In this document: positions 38,722 to 48,752 of the stretch, piece after piece
How positions within the stretch are numbered: the stretch's first letter is position 1
Layout of the letters: every line of letters starts with the position of its first letter
Assembly (NCBI RefSeq): GCF_009660225.1
Contig: NZ_CP045920.1
Span: forward strand, 2,430,079 to 2,494,078
From: Pseudactinotalea sp. HY158
GTDB lineage: Bacteria > Actinomycetota > Actinomycetes > Actinomycetales > Beutenbergiaceae
DNA length: 64,000 nt
Direction of reading: 5' to 3'
Notes under the pieces: model-generated
Told to the model about the DNA's origin: nothing
Database searches by the model: none
Seen by the model: the letters and a program-made list of their open reading frames with translations, nothing else
Made by a program: the position numbers and the translations under genes

Positions 38722-41700
38722 ATGTCGGTGGTCGCTGAGACCATGATTGGTATGGAACTTCAGCAGCTGGTGGGCGAGGTGGGCGATGACGCCGGCCTGG
38801 TCGCTCGGCTGCGTCAGGGCCGCGAGGGGGTGGATCGGTTGAAGCTGGAGCAGCTCGCGTTGGCGGCGACGTGGGTGCAGTGGCATCCGTTCGTGATCGC
38901 CGATGACTATGACGGCGATGAGGACCTGGCCGGTGCGCCGCGGCTCGTGGCCGAACGCGCCCATGCCCGCAACGCGATCTGGGAGCAGGAGGGCCACGTG
39001 GTCACCCCGGCCACAACCGGATCCGGCACCGGGGCCGACTCCGGGGCCGTGGCCGGCGCGGGAGCCACGGGCTCTGATTCGATGGATGCCCCGGCGACCA
39101 CCACCACGCCGCCGTCCTCCAGCGAGTCCGCCACCGGCGGTGACGCCACCGCCGCGTGTGCCGATCCCGCGCCCTCGGCCAGTGGCACGCTTGCAGGTGC
39201 TTCCTCCTCTCCCGCGGCCGGCGAGCCGGCCACCTCCAGCTCCGGGGCCGGGGTCTCGAGGTTCGTGGTCTCGGGTGGTGAGCACGGGGCCGATCTGGGG
39301 GTCGATCCGGGCACGGGGGTGCGGGGGTTGTGGACGGTGGAGGAGTTCTCGATCTCGACGTTCGCGACCGCGGCCGGGATGGGTCTGGGCGCGGCCGAGC
39401 GGCTGCTGCTGGAGGCCGAGCAGTTGCGGGTGCGGCTACCGCGCCTGTTCGCCCGGACCATGGCCGGGCGGACGCGGGTGTGGCGGGCCCGTACCCTCGC
39501 CCGGGCGACCCTGTTCCTCTCGGAAGAGGCATGTGGCTACGTCGATGCCCAGCTCGACCTCGTGCCCTTGAACTTCGGGCAGGCCCAGCTCGATGGCCTG
39601 ATCAAGCGGGCCCTGATCGAGCACATGCCCGAGGAGTACGAAGACCTCGAGGAACGCTTCGCTACGCCACCGGCACGAGACGTCGTGTTCAAGCACGCAC
39701 GCAACGGGACCGGGGACACCAGCGTGCAGGCCGTCCTGCCCGTCGTGGAGGGCCGCATCCTCGAAGACGTCATCGACCACCTCGCCGCCACCCTCACCGC
39801 CCAGGGCTGGAAACTGACCGCCGGCGAGCTGCGCTCCTACGCGATGGGCGACCTCGCCCGGCTCCGCTACGACGGCCAACACCCCCTCACCCCACCCCAG
39901 ACCCCCACCAGCGAGCCGAACAGCGGGCCGAACCGTGGGCCGAACAGTGGGCCGAACAGTGGGCCGAACGGTGCCCAGCTGCCCGACAGACCGCCCGGTG
40001 GGCCGAACGATGGGCCGGCAGGGCCGAGTTGGTGTGGGGATCCGAACTGCACCGGCAACCGCCACGACGACGACCCGGCCGGCACATCGGCCGCATCGAG
40101 TGCTCTGAGCGTCACGCTCGAGGCCGGTCCGGCCGGTCCGGAAGGCCCGGTGACCACGGGCGGCCCGGTGACGATGGGCGCTCCGGTGACCACGGGTGGG
40201 GCGGGTGTGCCGCGTGGCAAGATCTTGATGTACCTGCACGTCCAGGCCCGTGACCTGTTCCCCTTCGGCATCCCGAACACCGGCCCACCACCACCGCCGG
40301 CACCTGGCGGCGGCGGCGCCGGCGCGGATCACGGCGATGACGCCGCCGGCAGGCCCGCCACGCGCGCATCCGCGCCACAGACCGGGCCGCCGACCGGGCC
40401 GACTGGGTCGACTGGGTCGTCGTTGGGGATCGATCCTGGCCGGTTGCGGCGGACGCCGGTGCGTATCGAGGCCCGCGGCATCCCGGCCGGCACGTTCATC
40501 AGCGCCGCTGAACTCGCCCCGATCTTCTACCGCCCATCCGCGCTCACCCCGCACGGACGCCCCTGCACCGGTGACTGCCTCACCCGGCCCACCGGCCCAC
40601 CCGACGGCCCGCCCGCGGGCCCGATCCTCGACCGGCGCAGGCACCGATCTGGCAGCAGCCGATCTGACGGCATTGAGGGGACAGCCCTGCCCGGAACCGG
40701 CGGGACCGACAGCACAGGTGTGTCCACCGCTCCCGGAACCACCGTAGTCCCCGCCGAGGCCGGCGAGACCGTCCTGCCCGGAATGGGCGGGACCGACAGC
40801 ACAGGTGTGTCCACCGCTCCCGGAACCACCGAGGTCGCCGCCGGGGCCGGCGAGACCATCCGGCCCGGGGCATCGGTCGACCGCCCCGGCTCCGGTGCTG
40901 CCGGCGCTACGGGCACTGCCGGCGCTGCCGGTGCTACGGGCGCTACGGGTGCTACGGGTGCGGCCGGTAGCGGGTTGGCGTGTTTCGCGCCGGAGATCAT
41001 CGTTCGTCCGGTCCTGGACCTGGACGAGCCACTCGCCACGGACTGCTACACCCCCTCCGAGCGGCTGCGTGAACAACTCGTCCTGGCCGAGGATCGATGC
41101 GCCTTCCCCTGGTGTACCCGCACCGCCCGCGCCTGCGACCTGGACCATATCCATGCCTGGCACACCACCCGGCCCCGCACCGGCCCGAACGCCGGCGCCG
41201 AGGTCGCCACCGGCGGGGCGACCTGCCTGTGCAACCTCGCCCCGCTGTGTCGCGCGCACCACCGGCTCAAGACCCACGCCCGCGCCGACGCCGCGTCCCG
41301 CGGCCGGCATGCGGCCTGGACCTACGTCAAACTCGATACCGGCACCTACCTGTGGACCGGCCCCCACGGCCTACGGCTCCTACGCACCCCGTGGGGCACC
41401 TACGACACCCAGAACACCGGCATCCACGAACCAGACGAGCCGGGTCAGACGAGCAAGACGAGCGACCACCGTGACTCGAACGACCCAAACGGCGTGGGCG
41501 GCCCGACCGGCTCGAACGGTCCGACCGGCCCGACCGACGCGACCGGTGCGACCGGCGCGACAGGCGCGACAGGCGCGACAAGCGCGACAAGCGCGACAAG
41601 CGCGACAAGCGTGGGTGGCGTGGGCGGCGCGACCTGTGCGACCGGCGCAACCGGCCCAACCGGCGTGACCGGCGCGAGCGAACGGTCCGCGACGGGGTCG

Positions 41701-41883
41701 ATGTCCCCGCAGCGGGAACGGGCGAACCGGGCCCACTGGTCCGAGGGCACACTCGAGAACCGGGACATCCTCGAGGCTTGCAACCACGACATCATCAAGA
41801 GAGCCGACCAGGCCCGCACCGCCAGACGCCTGGCAGAAGACGCCGCAGCCGACGCCTGCCGGCCCGACGAACCACCCTTCTGA
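38722..41883 (+). CDS. DUF222 / HNH endonuclease-domain protein (13E12-repeat-like), strongly expanded
   Basis: A 1053-residue protein. N-terminal DUF222 helices (about 10-70 and 200-380, [36 protein letters not shown]), then a C-terminal HNH nuclease motif [20 protein letters not shown] ... [14 protein letters not shown] (about 790-855) with paired CxxC-type zinc ligands and the catalytic His. Typical relatives (mycobacterial 13E12 family) have 400-550 residues. Here four low-complexity blocks add about 500: Ala/Gly/Ser (90-185), NSGPN repeats (395-430), a 29-residue duplication (about 660-718) with Gly-Ala-Thr triplets, and a Gly-Ala-Thr tail (about 930-985). ATG 38722, 38743 and 38752 are all possible. 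Role unknown; possibly a selfish or phase-variable locus. Confidence 0.85.
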   Translation: MSVVAETMIGMELQQLVGEVGDDAGLVARLRQGREGVDRLKLEQLALAATWVQWHPFVIADDYDGDEDLAGAPRLVAERAHARNAIWEQEGHVVTPATTGSGTGADSGAVAGAGATGSDSMDAPATTTTPPSSSESATGGDATAACADPAPSASGTLAGASSSPAAGEPATSSSGAGVSRFVVSGGEHGADLGVDPGTGVRGLWTVEEFSISTFATAAGMGLGAAERLLLEAEQLRVRLPRLFARTMAGRTRVWRARTLARATLFLSEEACGYVDAQLDLVPLNFGQAQLDGLIKRALIEHMPEEYEDLEERFATPPARDVVFKHARNGTGDTSVQAVLPVVEGRILEDVIDHLAATLTAQGWKLTAGELRSYAMGDLARLRYDGQHPLTPPQTPTSEPNSGPNRGPNSGPNSGPNGAQLPDRPPGGPNDGPAGPSWCGDPNCTGNRHDDDPAGTSAASSALSVTLEAGPAGPEGPVTTGGPVTMGAPVTTGGAGVPRGKILMYLHVQARDLFPFGIPNTGPPPPPAPGGGGAGADHGDDAAGRPATRASAPQTGPPTGPTGSTGSSLGIDPGRLRRTPVRIEARGIPAGTFISAAELAPIFYRPSALTPHGRPCTGDCLTRPTGPPDGPPAGPILDRRRHRSGSSRSDGIEGTALPGTGGTDSTGVSTAPGTTVVPAEAGETVLPGMGGTDSTGVSTAPGTTEVAAGAGETIRPGASVDRPGSGAAGATGTAGAAGATGATGATGAAGSGLACFAPEIIVRPVLDLDEPLATDCYTPSERLREQLVLAEDRCAFPWCTRTARACDLDHIHAWHTTRPRTGPNAGAEVATGGATCLCNLAPLCRAHHRLKTHARADAASRGRHAAWTYVKLDTGTYLWTGPHGLRLLRTPWGTYDTQNTGIHEPDEPGQTSKTSDHRDSNDPNGVGGPTGSNGPTGPTDATGATGATGATGATSATSATSATSVGGVGGATCATGATGPTGVTGASERSATGSMSPQRERANRAHWSEGTLENRDILEACNHDIIKRADQARTARRLAEDAAADACRPDEPPF

Positions 41884-41981
41884 CCACGCCGGCCGTCTGA
41901 CCACGCCGGCCGTCGGCCCGACCGGGTGACCGGGTGACCGACGTAGCAGCCGTGGGGCGATGCTCTCGCCGACAAGCCTTC
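41884..41981. other. Short convergent gap with small direct repeats
   Basis: The 17-mer tgaccacgccggccgtc occurs twice in tandem (41881-41897 region and the next unit), then gaccgggt occurs twice. No clear hairpin. No gene seen. Confidence 0.5.
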
Positions 41982-43040
41982 TCAGTAACGCAGGCCCGGC
42001 ATGATCTGTTCGCCGAGCACGTCGAGCCAGCGGTCCTGATCCGCCCCCACCTCGTGCAGATACACGTGGGTGAAGCCGATGTCCAGGTAGCGCTGGATAT
42101 ACGCCTGGTGCTCGAGCGGATCAGCCGACACGTGCACGAAGTCCCCGAAGTCTTCGGCGCGCACGAGCCGGGCGAGCTGGGCGAAGTCGAACGGCGAGCG
42201 CAGATCGGCCTTCGGGAACCTCATCGCCCCGTTCGGCCAGCGCGCCAAGGCCTGCTCCTCCGCCTCGCGACGATCCGGAGCCCACGACAGATGCAGCCGC
42301 ACGACCGTCGTCGCGGCCGCCGGATCGCGGCCGGCCTCCCGCGCCCCGAGCCGGAACCGGTCGAGCAGGCCTGCGAGCCGTTCGGGCGGGCCCCCGAGGG
42401 TGATGAATCCATCGGCGCTGCGGCCGGCGCGGCGCGCGGTCACGGGACCGGCCGCGGCGATGAGCACCGGCGGGCGCTCATCGGGCACGCTCCACAGCCG
42501 CACCGGTTCGAGGCGGACATGCGGGCCGTCGTGGCTCGTGTCCTTCCCCGCGGCCGAGTTCGTGAAGAGCCGGCCGATCACGTCGGCGGATTCGAACAGC
42601 CGGGCGATTCGCTCCGCCGGGCGCGGCCAGTACTCCCCCGTGATCGCATCGTTCAGGGCCTCCCCGGCGCTCAGCCCGAGCCAGTGTCGCCCCGGGAAGA
42701 GGTCGGCCATCGTGGCCGCGTGCTGGGCGACCACGGCCGGATGCCACCGGTACGAGGGCGTGAACACGGCGCCGAGCGCCCCGCTCGTATGCTCGGCCGC
42801 CGCGGCGAGCACCGGCCACAGCGCCCCCGCCTCCCCCTGCACCGGCGTCCACGGCTGGAAGACGTCGGCGAGCATGACCCCGCCGAGACCGACCTCGTGC
42901 GAGCGGCGGATGAGGCGCACCGCCTCACGCGGCCCGACCTGCTCGAGCATCGGCGCATAACCGAGCACCCGGCCGCCCGCGCGAGTCAGGGGCGCGGCGC
43001 CCTCGCCGGCCTGCGCGACCCGGCCGGACGTCGTCCCCAC
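41982..43040 (-). CDS. LLM-class flavin/F420-dependent oxidoreductase
   Basis: A luciferase-like (beta/alpha)8 oxidoreductase of about 352 residues. The start strand VLGYAPMLEQVGP, the LADVFQPWTPVQGEAG loop, GRHWLGLSAGEALN and ADGFITLGGPPERL match the TIGR03557-type group related to F420-dependent glucose-6-phosphate dehydrogenase. Cofactor F420 is plausible because cofE is nearby, but FMN use cannot be excluded. The start is uncertain: GTG 43040 (used here) or GTG 42968, which begins exactly at the first strand. It follows the GH4 gene on the same strand after 35 bases, suggesting cotranscription. Confidence 0.85.
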   Translation of the reverse strand: MGTTSGRVAQAGEGAAPLTRAGGRVLGYAPMLEQVGPREAVRLIRRSHEVGLGGVMLADVFQPWTPVQGEAGALWPVLAAAAEHTSGALGAVFTPSYRWHPAVVAQHAATMADLFPGRHWLGLSAGEALNDAITGEYWPRPAERIARLFESADVIGRLFTNSAAGKDTSHDGPHVRLEPVRLWSVPDERPPVLIAAAGPVTARRAGRSADGFITLGGPPERLAGLLDRFRLGAREAGRDPAAATTVVRLHLSWAPDRREAEEQALARWPNGAMRFPKADLRSPFDFAQLARLVRAEDFGDFVHVSADPLEHQAYIQRYLDIGFTHVYLHEVGADQDRWLDVLGEQIMPGLRY

Positions 43041-43075
43041 TCTCGCCCGGGCCGGCCCGGCGCGTCGGCCGGCGC

Positions 43076-44425
43076 TCACGGGTTCGTGAGCACCCGGGCG
43101 ATGAGCGGCTGGGCGGCGATGTAGTCGTCCACGAGACCGCGGGCCACGGCGACCGAGTCGACGAGCGGATGGCTGCCGAACGCCCGCCACGCCAGCGAGC
43201 GCGAGCCGGTTCGGGCCGCCTCGATGAGCAGCCGGTCGGCGCCCTTGACCGCGGTGACCAGACCGAGCTCGTCGAGGCCGAGTCGGGCGGCCGGCAGGAT
43301 GGGATGGACCCCGGCCGCATCCACTCGGCAGGGCATCTCGACCACGGCGTCGTCGGGAAGATCCGGGATCGCGCCGTCACCGGGCACGTCGAGGATCATC
43401 GCGTTCCGCTCACCGGCGAGCAGTGCCGCCATGAGATCGATCGCGACCTCGTGATAGCCGCCGCCCTGGTCGGCCTCCTCGCGCTCCTCGTCGGCGCCGC
43501 GGGCCTCGGCCATATACGTCGCCTCGCGCTCGTCGAGCGTCGTCTGCCACAGCTTGTGGGCGATGCCCGGATGCTCGGCGACCTGCGAATAGAAGCCGCT
43601 CTGCTGGACGTCGAGGAACTCCCCCCGGGTCGCCGCGGCACCGCTGACGGAGGCGGTGACCTCGCGCGCGAAGTAGTAGTAGTACAGGTACTCGTTCGGC
43701 AGCGCGCCGAGGGTCTGCACCCACTCGAGGCCCAGCAGGCGTGCCTCCTCGATGCGCTCGAGCAGCCCGGCATCGGCGAGGAGCGCGGGCAGGCGATCGA
43801 CGCCGTCCACGATCAGCTGCTTGAGCCACCCGAGGTGATTGAGCCCGAGGTAGCCGACGTCGACCCCCGACCAGTCGCCCAGGTCGAGGTCGAGCACGCG
43901 GGCGACCCGGCGCACGAGCCCGATCGGGGTGTCGCAGATGCCGACGACGCGCGCATGGTGGGCGCGCATCGCCTCGGTGATCATGCCGGCCGGGTTCGTG
44001 AAGTTGATGACCCACGCATCCGGGGCGTGGGTGGCGATGAGCCGTGCGAGGCGCTCCATCACCGGCACGGTGCGCAGCGCGTAGGCGAGCCCGCCCGCCC
44101 CGATCGTCTCCTGGCCGAGCAGGCCGCGGCCGAGGGCGACGCGTTCGTCGAGCACACGCCCCGCGGTACCGCCCACGCGGATGGCCGCGAAGACGACGTC
44201 CGCTCCCGTGATCGCCTCGACCTCGCTCGCGGCCAGGCGCACCGCGGGCGCCCCGGGGTGGTCGCCGCGGTAGTCCTCGAGCACCCGGCCCATGGCCGCG
44301 AGGCGGGCCGGATCGCTGTCGTGCAGCGTGACCTCGGTGATCGGGACGCGGTGCCGGGCGGCCGTCACGGCCGAATACACCAGCGGCACGCGGAACCCGC
44401 CGCCGCCGAGGATCGTCAGACGCAT
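43076..44425 (-). CDS. GH4-family 6-phospho-beta-glucosidase
   Basis: A 449-residue NAD+ and Mn2+-dependent glycosidase. The NAD loop LTILGGGGFRVPLVY opens the protein; FTNPAGMITEAM, GICDTPIGLVRR (metal-binding Cys; CDTP in place of the usual CNxP) and YLGLNHLGWLKQL carry the catalytic and metal residues of the family. NEYLYYYYFAREV is also typical of 6-phospho-beta-glucosidases. GH4 enzymes split phosphorylated disaccharides by a redox-elimination mechanism. ATG 44425 diverges from the PfkB kinase gene with only 63 bases between starts, so a shared regulatory region is likely. Confidence 0.92.
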   Translation of the reverse strand: MRLTILGGGGFRVPLVYSAVTAARHRVPITEVTLHDSDPARLAAMGRVLEDYRGDHPGAPAVRLAASEVEAITGADVVFAAIRVGGTAGRVLDERVALGRGLLGQETIGAGGLAYALRTVPVMERLARLIATHAPDAWVINFTNPAGMITEAMRAHHARVVGICDTPIGLVRRVARVLDLDLGDWSGVDVGYLGLNHLGWLKQLIVDGVDRLPALLADAGLLERIEEARLLGLEWVQTLGALPNEYLYYYYFAREVTASVSGAAATRGEFLDVQQSGFYSQVAEHPGIAHKLWQTTLDEREATYMAEARGADEEREEADQGGGYHEVAIDLMAALLAGERNAMILDVPGDGAIPDLPDDAVVEMPCRVDAAGVHPILPAARLGLDELGLVTAVKGADRLLIEAARTGSRSLAWRAFGSHPLVDSVAVARGLVDDYIAAQPLIARVLTNP

Positions 44426-44488
44426 GGGGCCACGGTACCGCGTCGCACCCGCGCGCCGCCCGGTCGATCTGGCAGGCTGGTCGTCACC

Positions 44489-45586
44489 ATGACCGAACCC
44501 TTCGACGTGCTCCTCTCGGGCACCGTCTTCTTCGACATCGTCTTCACCGGCTTCCCCCATCCCCCGGCGCCCGGCACCGAGGTGTGGACCTCCGGCATGG
44601 GCTCCTCCCCCGGCGGGATCGCCAACCTCGCGGTGGCCACGGCGCGCCTCGGCCTCACCACCGGTCTCGTGGCCGGATTCTCCACCGACCTGTACGGGGA
44701 CTGGATGTGGGAGACCCTCTCCCGGCAGGAGGGCATCGACCTGAGCCACTCGTGCCGGTACGCGGACTGGCATACGCCGGTGACGGTCAGCCTGGCGATC
44801 GACGACGACCGCTCGATGGTGACCCACGGCCACCCCACCCCGGAGTGCGTCGGGGACCGGATGGGCGACCCCCCGCCCGCCCGGGCCGTGTTCGTGGACA
44901 TGGGCGACCCGATCATGCGGGATGCGCCCTGGTGGCGCACCGCGGCCGACCGCGGGTCCCTCGTGTTCGCCGACGCCGGCTGGGATCCGGCCCAGGAATG
45001 GGACCGGGCACTGCTCGACGGGCTCGCCGGCGTGCACGCGTTCACCCCGAACGCGGAGGAGGCGATGGGCTACACGCGCACCGGATCGGCGCGTGCGGCG
45101 CTGCACGCGTTGACCGAGCACGTGCCGCTCGCGGTCGTGACCGACGGGGCGCGCGGGGTGATCGCGATCGACTCCTCGACCGGGGAGGAGGCCCGGGCCG
45201 AGGCCCTGCTGGTCAACGCCGTGGATCCGACGGGCGCCGGGGACGTGTTCGCCGCCGCCCTGGCCGCCGGTACCGTGCGCGGCTGGCCGCTCGAGCAACG
45301 CCTGCGGTTCGGGGTGCTGTGCTCGGCGCTGGCGGTGCAGCAGTTCGGCGGGAGCCTCTCGGCGCCCGGCTGGGGCGACGTGGCCGACTGGTGGCACAGC
45401 GTGCAGGCGCAGGCGGCCGCCGGGATCCCCGGGGTCGATCACACGAGGGCCGAGTACGGGTTCCTGGCGGACTGCCTCCCCGGTGAGGCGCTGCGCGCAG
45501 TGCGCCGGGCGGAGGCGACGATCGCCGCATTCTCCGACGCCGACCTCCATCATCACCCGCTCCCACCACGGGTCATCCGCGACTGA
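44489..45586 (+). CDS. PfkB-family carbohydrate kinase
   Basis: A 365-residue ribokinase-like sugar kinase. DVLLSGTVFFDIVFTG and SPGGIANLAVATARLGL are the N-terminal signature region; VNAVDPTGAGDVFAAALAAG carries the anion hole and catalytic Asp. The C-terminal 60 residues after VADWWHSV extend past the usual 300-320. ATG 44489 diverges from the GH4 gene, and the sugar ABC transporter follows on the same strand. It may phosphorylate the imported sugar so the GH4 enzyme can act; inference. Confidence 0.92.
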   Translation: MTEPFDVLLSGTVFFDIVFTGFPHPPAPGTEVWTSGMGSSPGGIANLAVATARLGLTTGLVAGFSTDLYGDWMWETLSRQEGIDLSHSCRYADWHTPVTVSLAIDDDRSMVTHGHPTPECVGDRMGDPPPARAVFVDMGDPIMRDAPWWRTAADRGSLVFADAGWDPAQEWDRALLDGLAGVHAFTPNAEEAMGYTRTGSARAALHALTEHVPLAVVTDGARGVIAIDSSTGEEARAEALLVNAVDPTGAGDVFAAALAAGTVRGWPLEQRLRFGVLCSALAVQQFGGSLSAPGWGDVADWWHSVQAQAAAGIPGVDHTRAEYGFLADCLPGEALRAVRRAEATIAAFSDADLHHHPLPPRVIRD

Positions 45587-45602
45587 GCGACCGCCGCCCC
45601 AC

Positions 45603-45618
45603 CGCGGGCAGGCCCGCG
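45603..45618 (+). terminator. Short hairpin between pfkB-like and ABC genes
   Basis: CGCGGG and CCCGCG pair around a four-base loop 17 bases after the kinase stop. Weak; may only lower readthrough into the transporter genes. Confidence 0.3.
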
Positions 45619-45673
45619 CCGATCCGTGCCACACTTGAAGCATCAATCACGTCTGCGCGGGCAGAGGACAAGG

Positions 45674-47044
45674 ATGGTCGAGATGACGTCTTCGAGATGG
45701 ATCGGAATCGGCGGCATCGCCGCGGCGGCCCTGGCGCTGGCGGCCTGCGCGCCGGGCGCGGGCGACGCGACCGGCTCGGGTGAGCAGGAGACCCCGACCG
45801 AGGTCTCCACCGACCTCGCCTCCCTCGGCGAGATCACCCTGACCGTGTGGGACCAGGAGGTCCGCGGCGGGCAGGACGAGCAGATGACCCGGCTGAACGA
45901 GGCCTTCCAGGACGCCTACCCGAACATCACGATCGAGCGGAACTCCCAGAGCTTCGACGACCTCGAGACCACCCTGCGCGGCGCGCTCACCGGCAACGAC
46001 GCCCCGGACGTCGTGCAGGCGAACAACTCCCGCTCCGTCATGGGCGCCTTCGTGGGCGCGGGACTGCTGCGCGGCCTCGACGACTACGCCGACGCCTACG
46101 GCTGGACCGACCGGTATGCGCCGTCGGTGCTGGCGATGAGCTCCTACTCCGACGACGGCACGACCTTCGGCGAGGGCCACGTGTACGGCCTGCCGCAGAC
46201 GGGTGAGGTCGTCGGGGTGTTCTACTCCACGTCGGCGCTGGCCGACGCCGGCCTCGACCTGGCCACGGTGACCGGGTCGTGGGAGGACTTCACCGACTCC
46301 CTCGCCACGATCAAGGACTCCGGGGCCACGCCGCTCGAACTCGGCAACCTCGACGGCTGGCCGGCGGTGCACGTCTTCGGGCCGATCCAGGGCCAGTTCG
46401 CCGACCCGCAGGAGATCGCCACCCTGGCGATGGGCAACGCGGGCGGCACGTGGCTCACCGACGCCAACGAGGAGGCCGCCGCGACCCTGCAGGGGTGGGT
46501 CGAGGACGGCTACTTCAACGACGGCCCCAACGGCACGGACTACGACGCGGCCTGGGCGGACTTCTCGAAGGGGAGCGCCGCCTACCTCATCGCCGGGTCC
46601 TGGCTCGCGGCCGACCTCGAGGCCGCGATGGGCGACGACGTCGGCTTCTTCGCCCCGCCGGCCCCAGCCGGGCGTGATCTCGCCACGACCGGCGCCACCG
46701 GCCTGCCGTTCGCGATCACCGCGAACAGCCCGCACGCCGACGCCGCGGCCGGCTACCTCGACTTCATCACGAGCCCGGACGCCATGACGATCCTCGCCGA
46801 GACCGGCAACATGCCCGTGAACGACACCGCCGCCCTCGCCCCGGCCACGGGAGTGAACAAGGACGTCTTCGCCGCGTTCGGCGAGGTGACCACGACCGGG
46901 CACCTGCTCCCTTACCTCGACTGGGCCACCCCGACGATGGCCGACACGATCGGCGCCGCCCTGCAGGACCTCATCGGCGAGCAGTCGACCCCCGGGGAGT
47001 TCCTCGACACGCTCGAGGCCGACTACGCGGCCTTCGTCGGCTGA
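45674..47044 (+). CDS. Sugar ABC transporter substrate-binding lipoprotein
   Basis: A 456-residue MalE-type extracellular binding protein. A lipoprotein signal ends ALALAAC, with acylation at Cys25. LTVWDQEVRGGQDEQM, RNSQSFDDLETTLRGAL and APDVVQANNSRSVMGA follow the two-lobe pattern of carbohydrate-binding SBPs. ATG 45674 (or 45683) follows AGAGGACAAGG; the longer frame lacks a ribosome site. First gene of the transporter operon. Confidence 0.92.
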   Translation: MVEMTSSRWIGIGGIAAAALALAACAPGAGDATGSGEQETPTEVSTDLASLGEITLTVWDQEVRGGQDEQMTRLNEAFQDAYPNITIERNSQSFDDLETTLRGALTGNDAPDVVQANNSRSVMGAFVGAGLLRGLDDYADAYGWTDRYAPSVLAMSSYSDDGTTFGEGHVYGLPQTGEVVGVFYSTSALADAGLDLATVTGSWEDFTDSLATIKDSGATPLELGNLDGWPAVHVFGPIQGQFADPQEIATLAMGNAGGTWLTDANEEAAATLQGWVEDGYFNDGPNGTDYDAAWADFSKGSAAYLIAGSWLAADLEAAMGDDVGFFAPPAPAGRDLATTGATGLPFAITANSPHADAAAGYLDFITSPDAMTILAETGNMPVNDTAALAPATGVNKDVFAAFGEVTTTGHLLPYLDWATPTMADTIGAALQDLIGEQSTPGEFLDTLEADYAAFVG

Positions 47045-47077
47045 ACCCGGTCCCCGACAGCGAGGCCCCGCGCGACC

Positions 47078-47944
47078 ATGCGCCACCCCCGACACCTTCC
47101 CTACCTGTACCTGGCCCCGGGCCTGGTGATCTTCGCCGCGTTCGTGCTCTACCCGCTGGCGCGCTCGGCCCAGTTCTCGCTGTACGCATGGGACGGCCTG
47201 GGGGCCTCCACCTGGGTCGGACTGGCGAACTACGCCGACCTGCTCGCCGATCCGGTGCTGCGCGCGGCCTTCGGGCACGCGTTCGTGCTCATCGGCTTCT
47301 TCTCGCTCGTGCCGCTCGCGCTCGGCCTCGCGCTCGCCGCGATCCTCACCCACGGGCGGGTGCGCGGCCTGGGCATGTTCCGCACGGTCGTGTTCCTGCC
47401 GCAGGTCATCGCGATGGTCGTCGTCGCGGTCGCCTGGCGCCAGATCTACGCCCCCGACGGCACCCTGAACACCGCCCTGCGCGCGATCGGCCTCGACAAC
47501 CTCGCGATCCCCTGGCTCGGGGACTACACGTGGACCCTGCCCGCGGTCGGCGTCGTGGGCACGTGGGTCCAGCTCGGGCTCGTCACGGTGCTGCTCATGG
47601 CCGGCATGGCGAAGCTCCCGAAGGAGATGTACGAGGCGGCCCGCATCGACGGCGCCGGCCCCGTGCGCGAGTTCTTCGCCATGACCGCCCCGAACGTGCG
47701 CGCCGAGATGGCCGTGGCCCTGACCCTGACGATCATCGCCGCGCTCAAGACCTTCGACCTCGTCTACGTCACCACCGGCGGCGGGCCCGGGAACTCGACC
47801 ACGGTGCCCGCCTACGAGGTGTACACGCGCGCCTTCCGGGAGGGCGCCGTCGGCTCGGCCGCCGCGATCGCCGTCACGCTGGCGATCCTCATCTTCGGCA
47901 TCAACCTCATCGTGAACAAGCTCGTCGACCGGCCCGCAGGGTGA
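47078..47944 (+). CDS. Sugar ABC transporter permease, MalF type
   Basis: A 288-residue permease with six predicted membrane helices, opening with PYLYLAPGLVIFAAFVLYP. The EAA coupling loop is MYEAARIDGAGPVREFFAM (about residues 188-206). Lies 33 bases after the binding-protein gene and seven bases before the second permease. Confidence 0.94.
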   Translation: MRHPRHLPYLYLAPGLVIFAAFVLYPLARSAQFSLYAWDGLGASTWVGLANYADLLADPVLRAAFGHAFVLIGFFSLVPLALGLALAAILTHGRVRGLGMFRTVVFLPQVIAMVVVAVAWRQIYAPDGTLNTALRAIGLDNLAIPWLGDYTWTLPAVGVVGTWVQLGLVTVLLMAGMAKLPKEMYEAARIDGAGPVREFFAMTAPNVRAEMAVALTLTIIAALKTFDLVYVTTGGGPGNSTTVPAYEVYTRAFREGAVGSAAAIAVTLAILIFGINLIVNKLVDRPAG

Positions 47945-47951
47945 GGCGGCG

Positions 47952-48752
47952 GTGATCGTCTCCCGGCCCGAGCGGGTCATGAACTACGTCGTGCTCCTCG
48001 TGTTCGCGGCCTTCGCCCTCGCCCCGATCCTCGTGATCCTCACGACCGCGCTCGCCCCGAGCACCACCTCGCCGGGCGGCCTGGCCACGTTCGCGAGCGC
48101 CTGGACGCAGGGCCGGTTCGGGCATTACCTGAGCGTCTCGGCGCTCGTCGCCGTCGTCGTGGTGACCACGGCGACCCTGTGCTCGATCCTCGCCGGCTAC
48201 GCGCTGGGCACGATGACCTTCCGCGGCTCGGGGATCGTGTTCTCGCTGTTCCTGCTCGGGCTCATGATCCCGACCGAGGCGATCGTCGTTCCGCTGTTCT
48301 ACGACCTGCGCGGCCTCGGCCTGACGAACACGCTCTGGGCGGTCGCGTTCCCCCAGATCGCCCAGTCGATCGCCTTCGGCGCCTACTGGATGCGGGCCTA
48401 TTTCCGGGCCGCGCCCCGGGCGCTCATCGAGGCGGCGACCCTCGACGGCGCCTCCCCGCGCCGCGTGCTCTGGTCGATCCTCGTGCCGATCGGGCGCCCG
48501 GCCGTGACCACGCTCGTGCTGCTGACGTTCATGTGGACCTGGAACGAGTTCCTCATCCCGCTGGTCATGAGCCCCAACGGCGCGTTCCGCACCGCCCCGC
48601 TCGCGCTCGCGCTGTTCAAGGGGCAGCACGTCGAGGCCACGGGACTGCTCGCCGCGGGCGCGGTGCTCGTGGCCCTGCCCGTGGTCGTCCTCTACCTGTT
48701 CCTCCAGCGGCATTTCATCCGCGGCATGATCGAGGGGGCGGTCCGTGAATAA
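47952..48752 (+). CDS. Sugar ABC transporter permease, MalG type
   Basis: A 266-residue permease with six membrane helices; the EAA loop is ALIEAATLDGASPRRVLWS (about 157-175). Start GTG 47952; the next in-frame start is well inside the first helix. The operon has no ATPase gene, so a shared MsmX/MsiK-type ATPase elsewhere is expected, as in streptomycetes. The 3' end overlaps pgeF by eight bases. Confidence 0.94.
   Translation: MIVSRPERVMNYVVLLVFAAFALAPILVILTTALAPSTTSPGGLATFASAWTQGRFGHYLSVSALVAVVVVTTATLCSILAGYALGTMTFRGSGIVFSLFLLGLMIPTEAIVVPLFYDLRGLGLTNTLWAVAFPQIAQSIAFGAYWMRAYFRAAPRALIEAATLDGASPRRVLWSILVPIGRPAVTTLVLLTFMWTWNEFLIPLVMSPNGAFRTAPLALALFKGQHVEATGLLAAGAVLVALPVVVLYLFLQRHFIRGMIEGAVRE

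Noticed and set aside
40880-41640. Gly-Ala-Thr runs as collagen
   Set aside because: Triplets lack the regular Gly-Pro spacing over a long stretch and arise from 9-bp tandem repeats inside the HNH gene.
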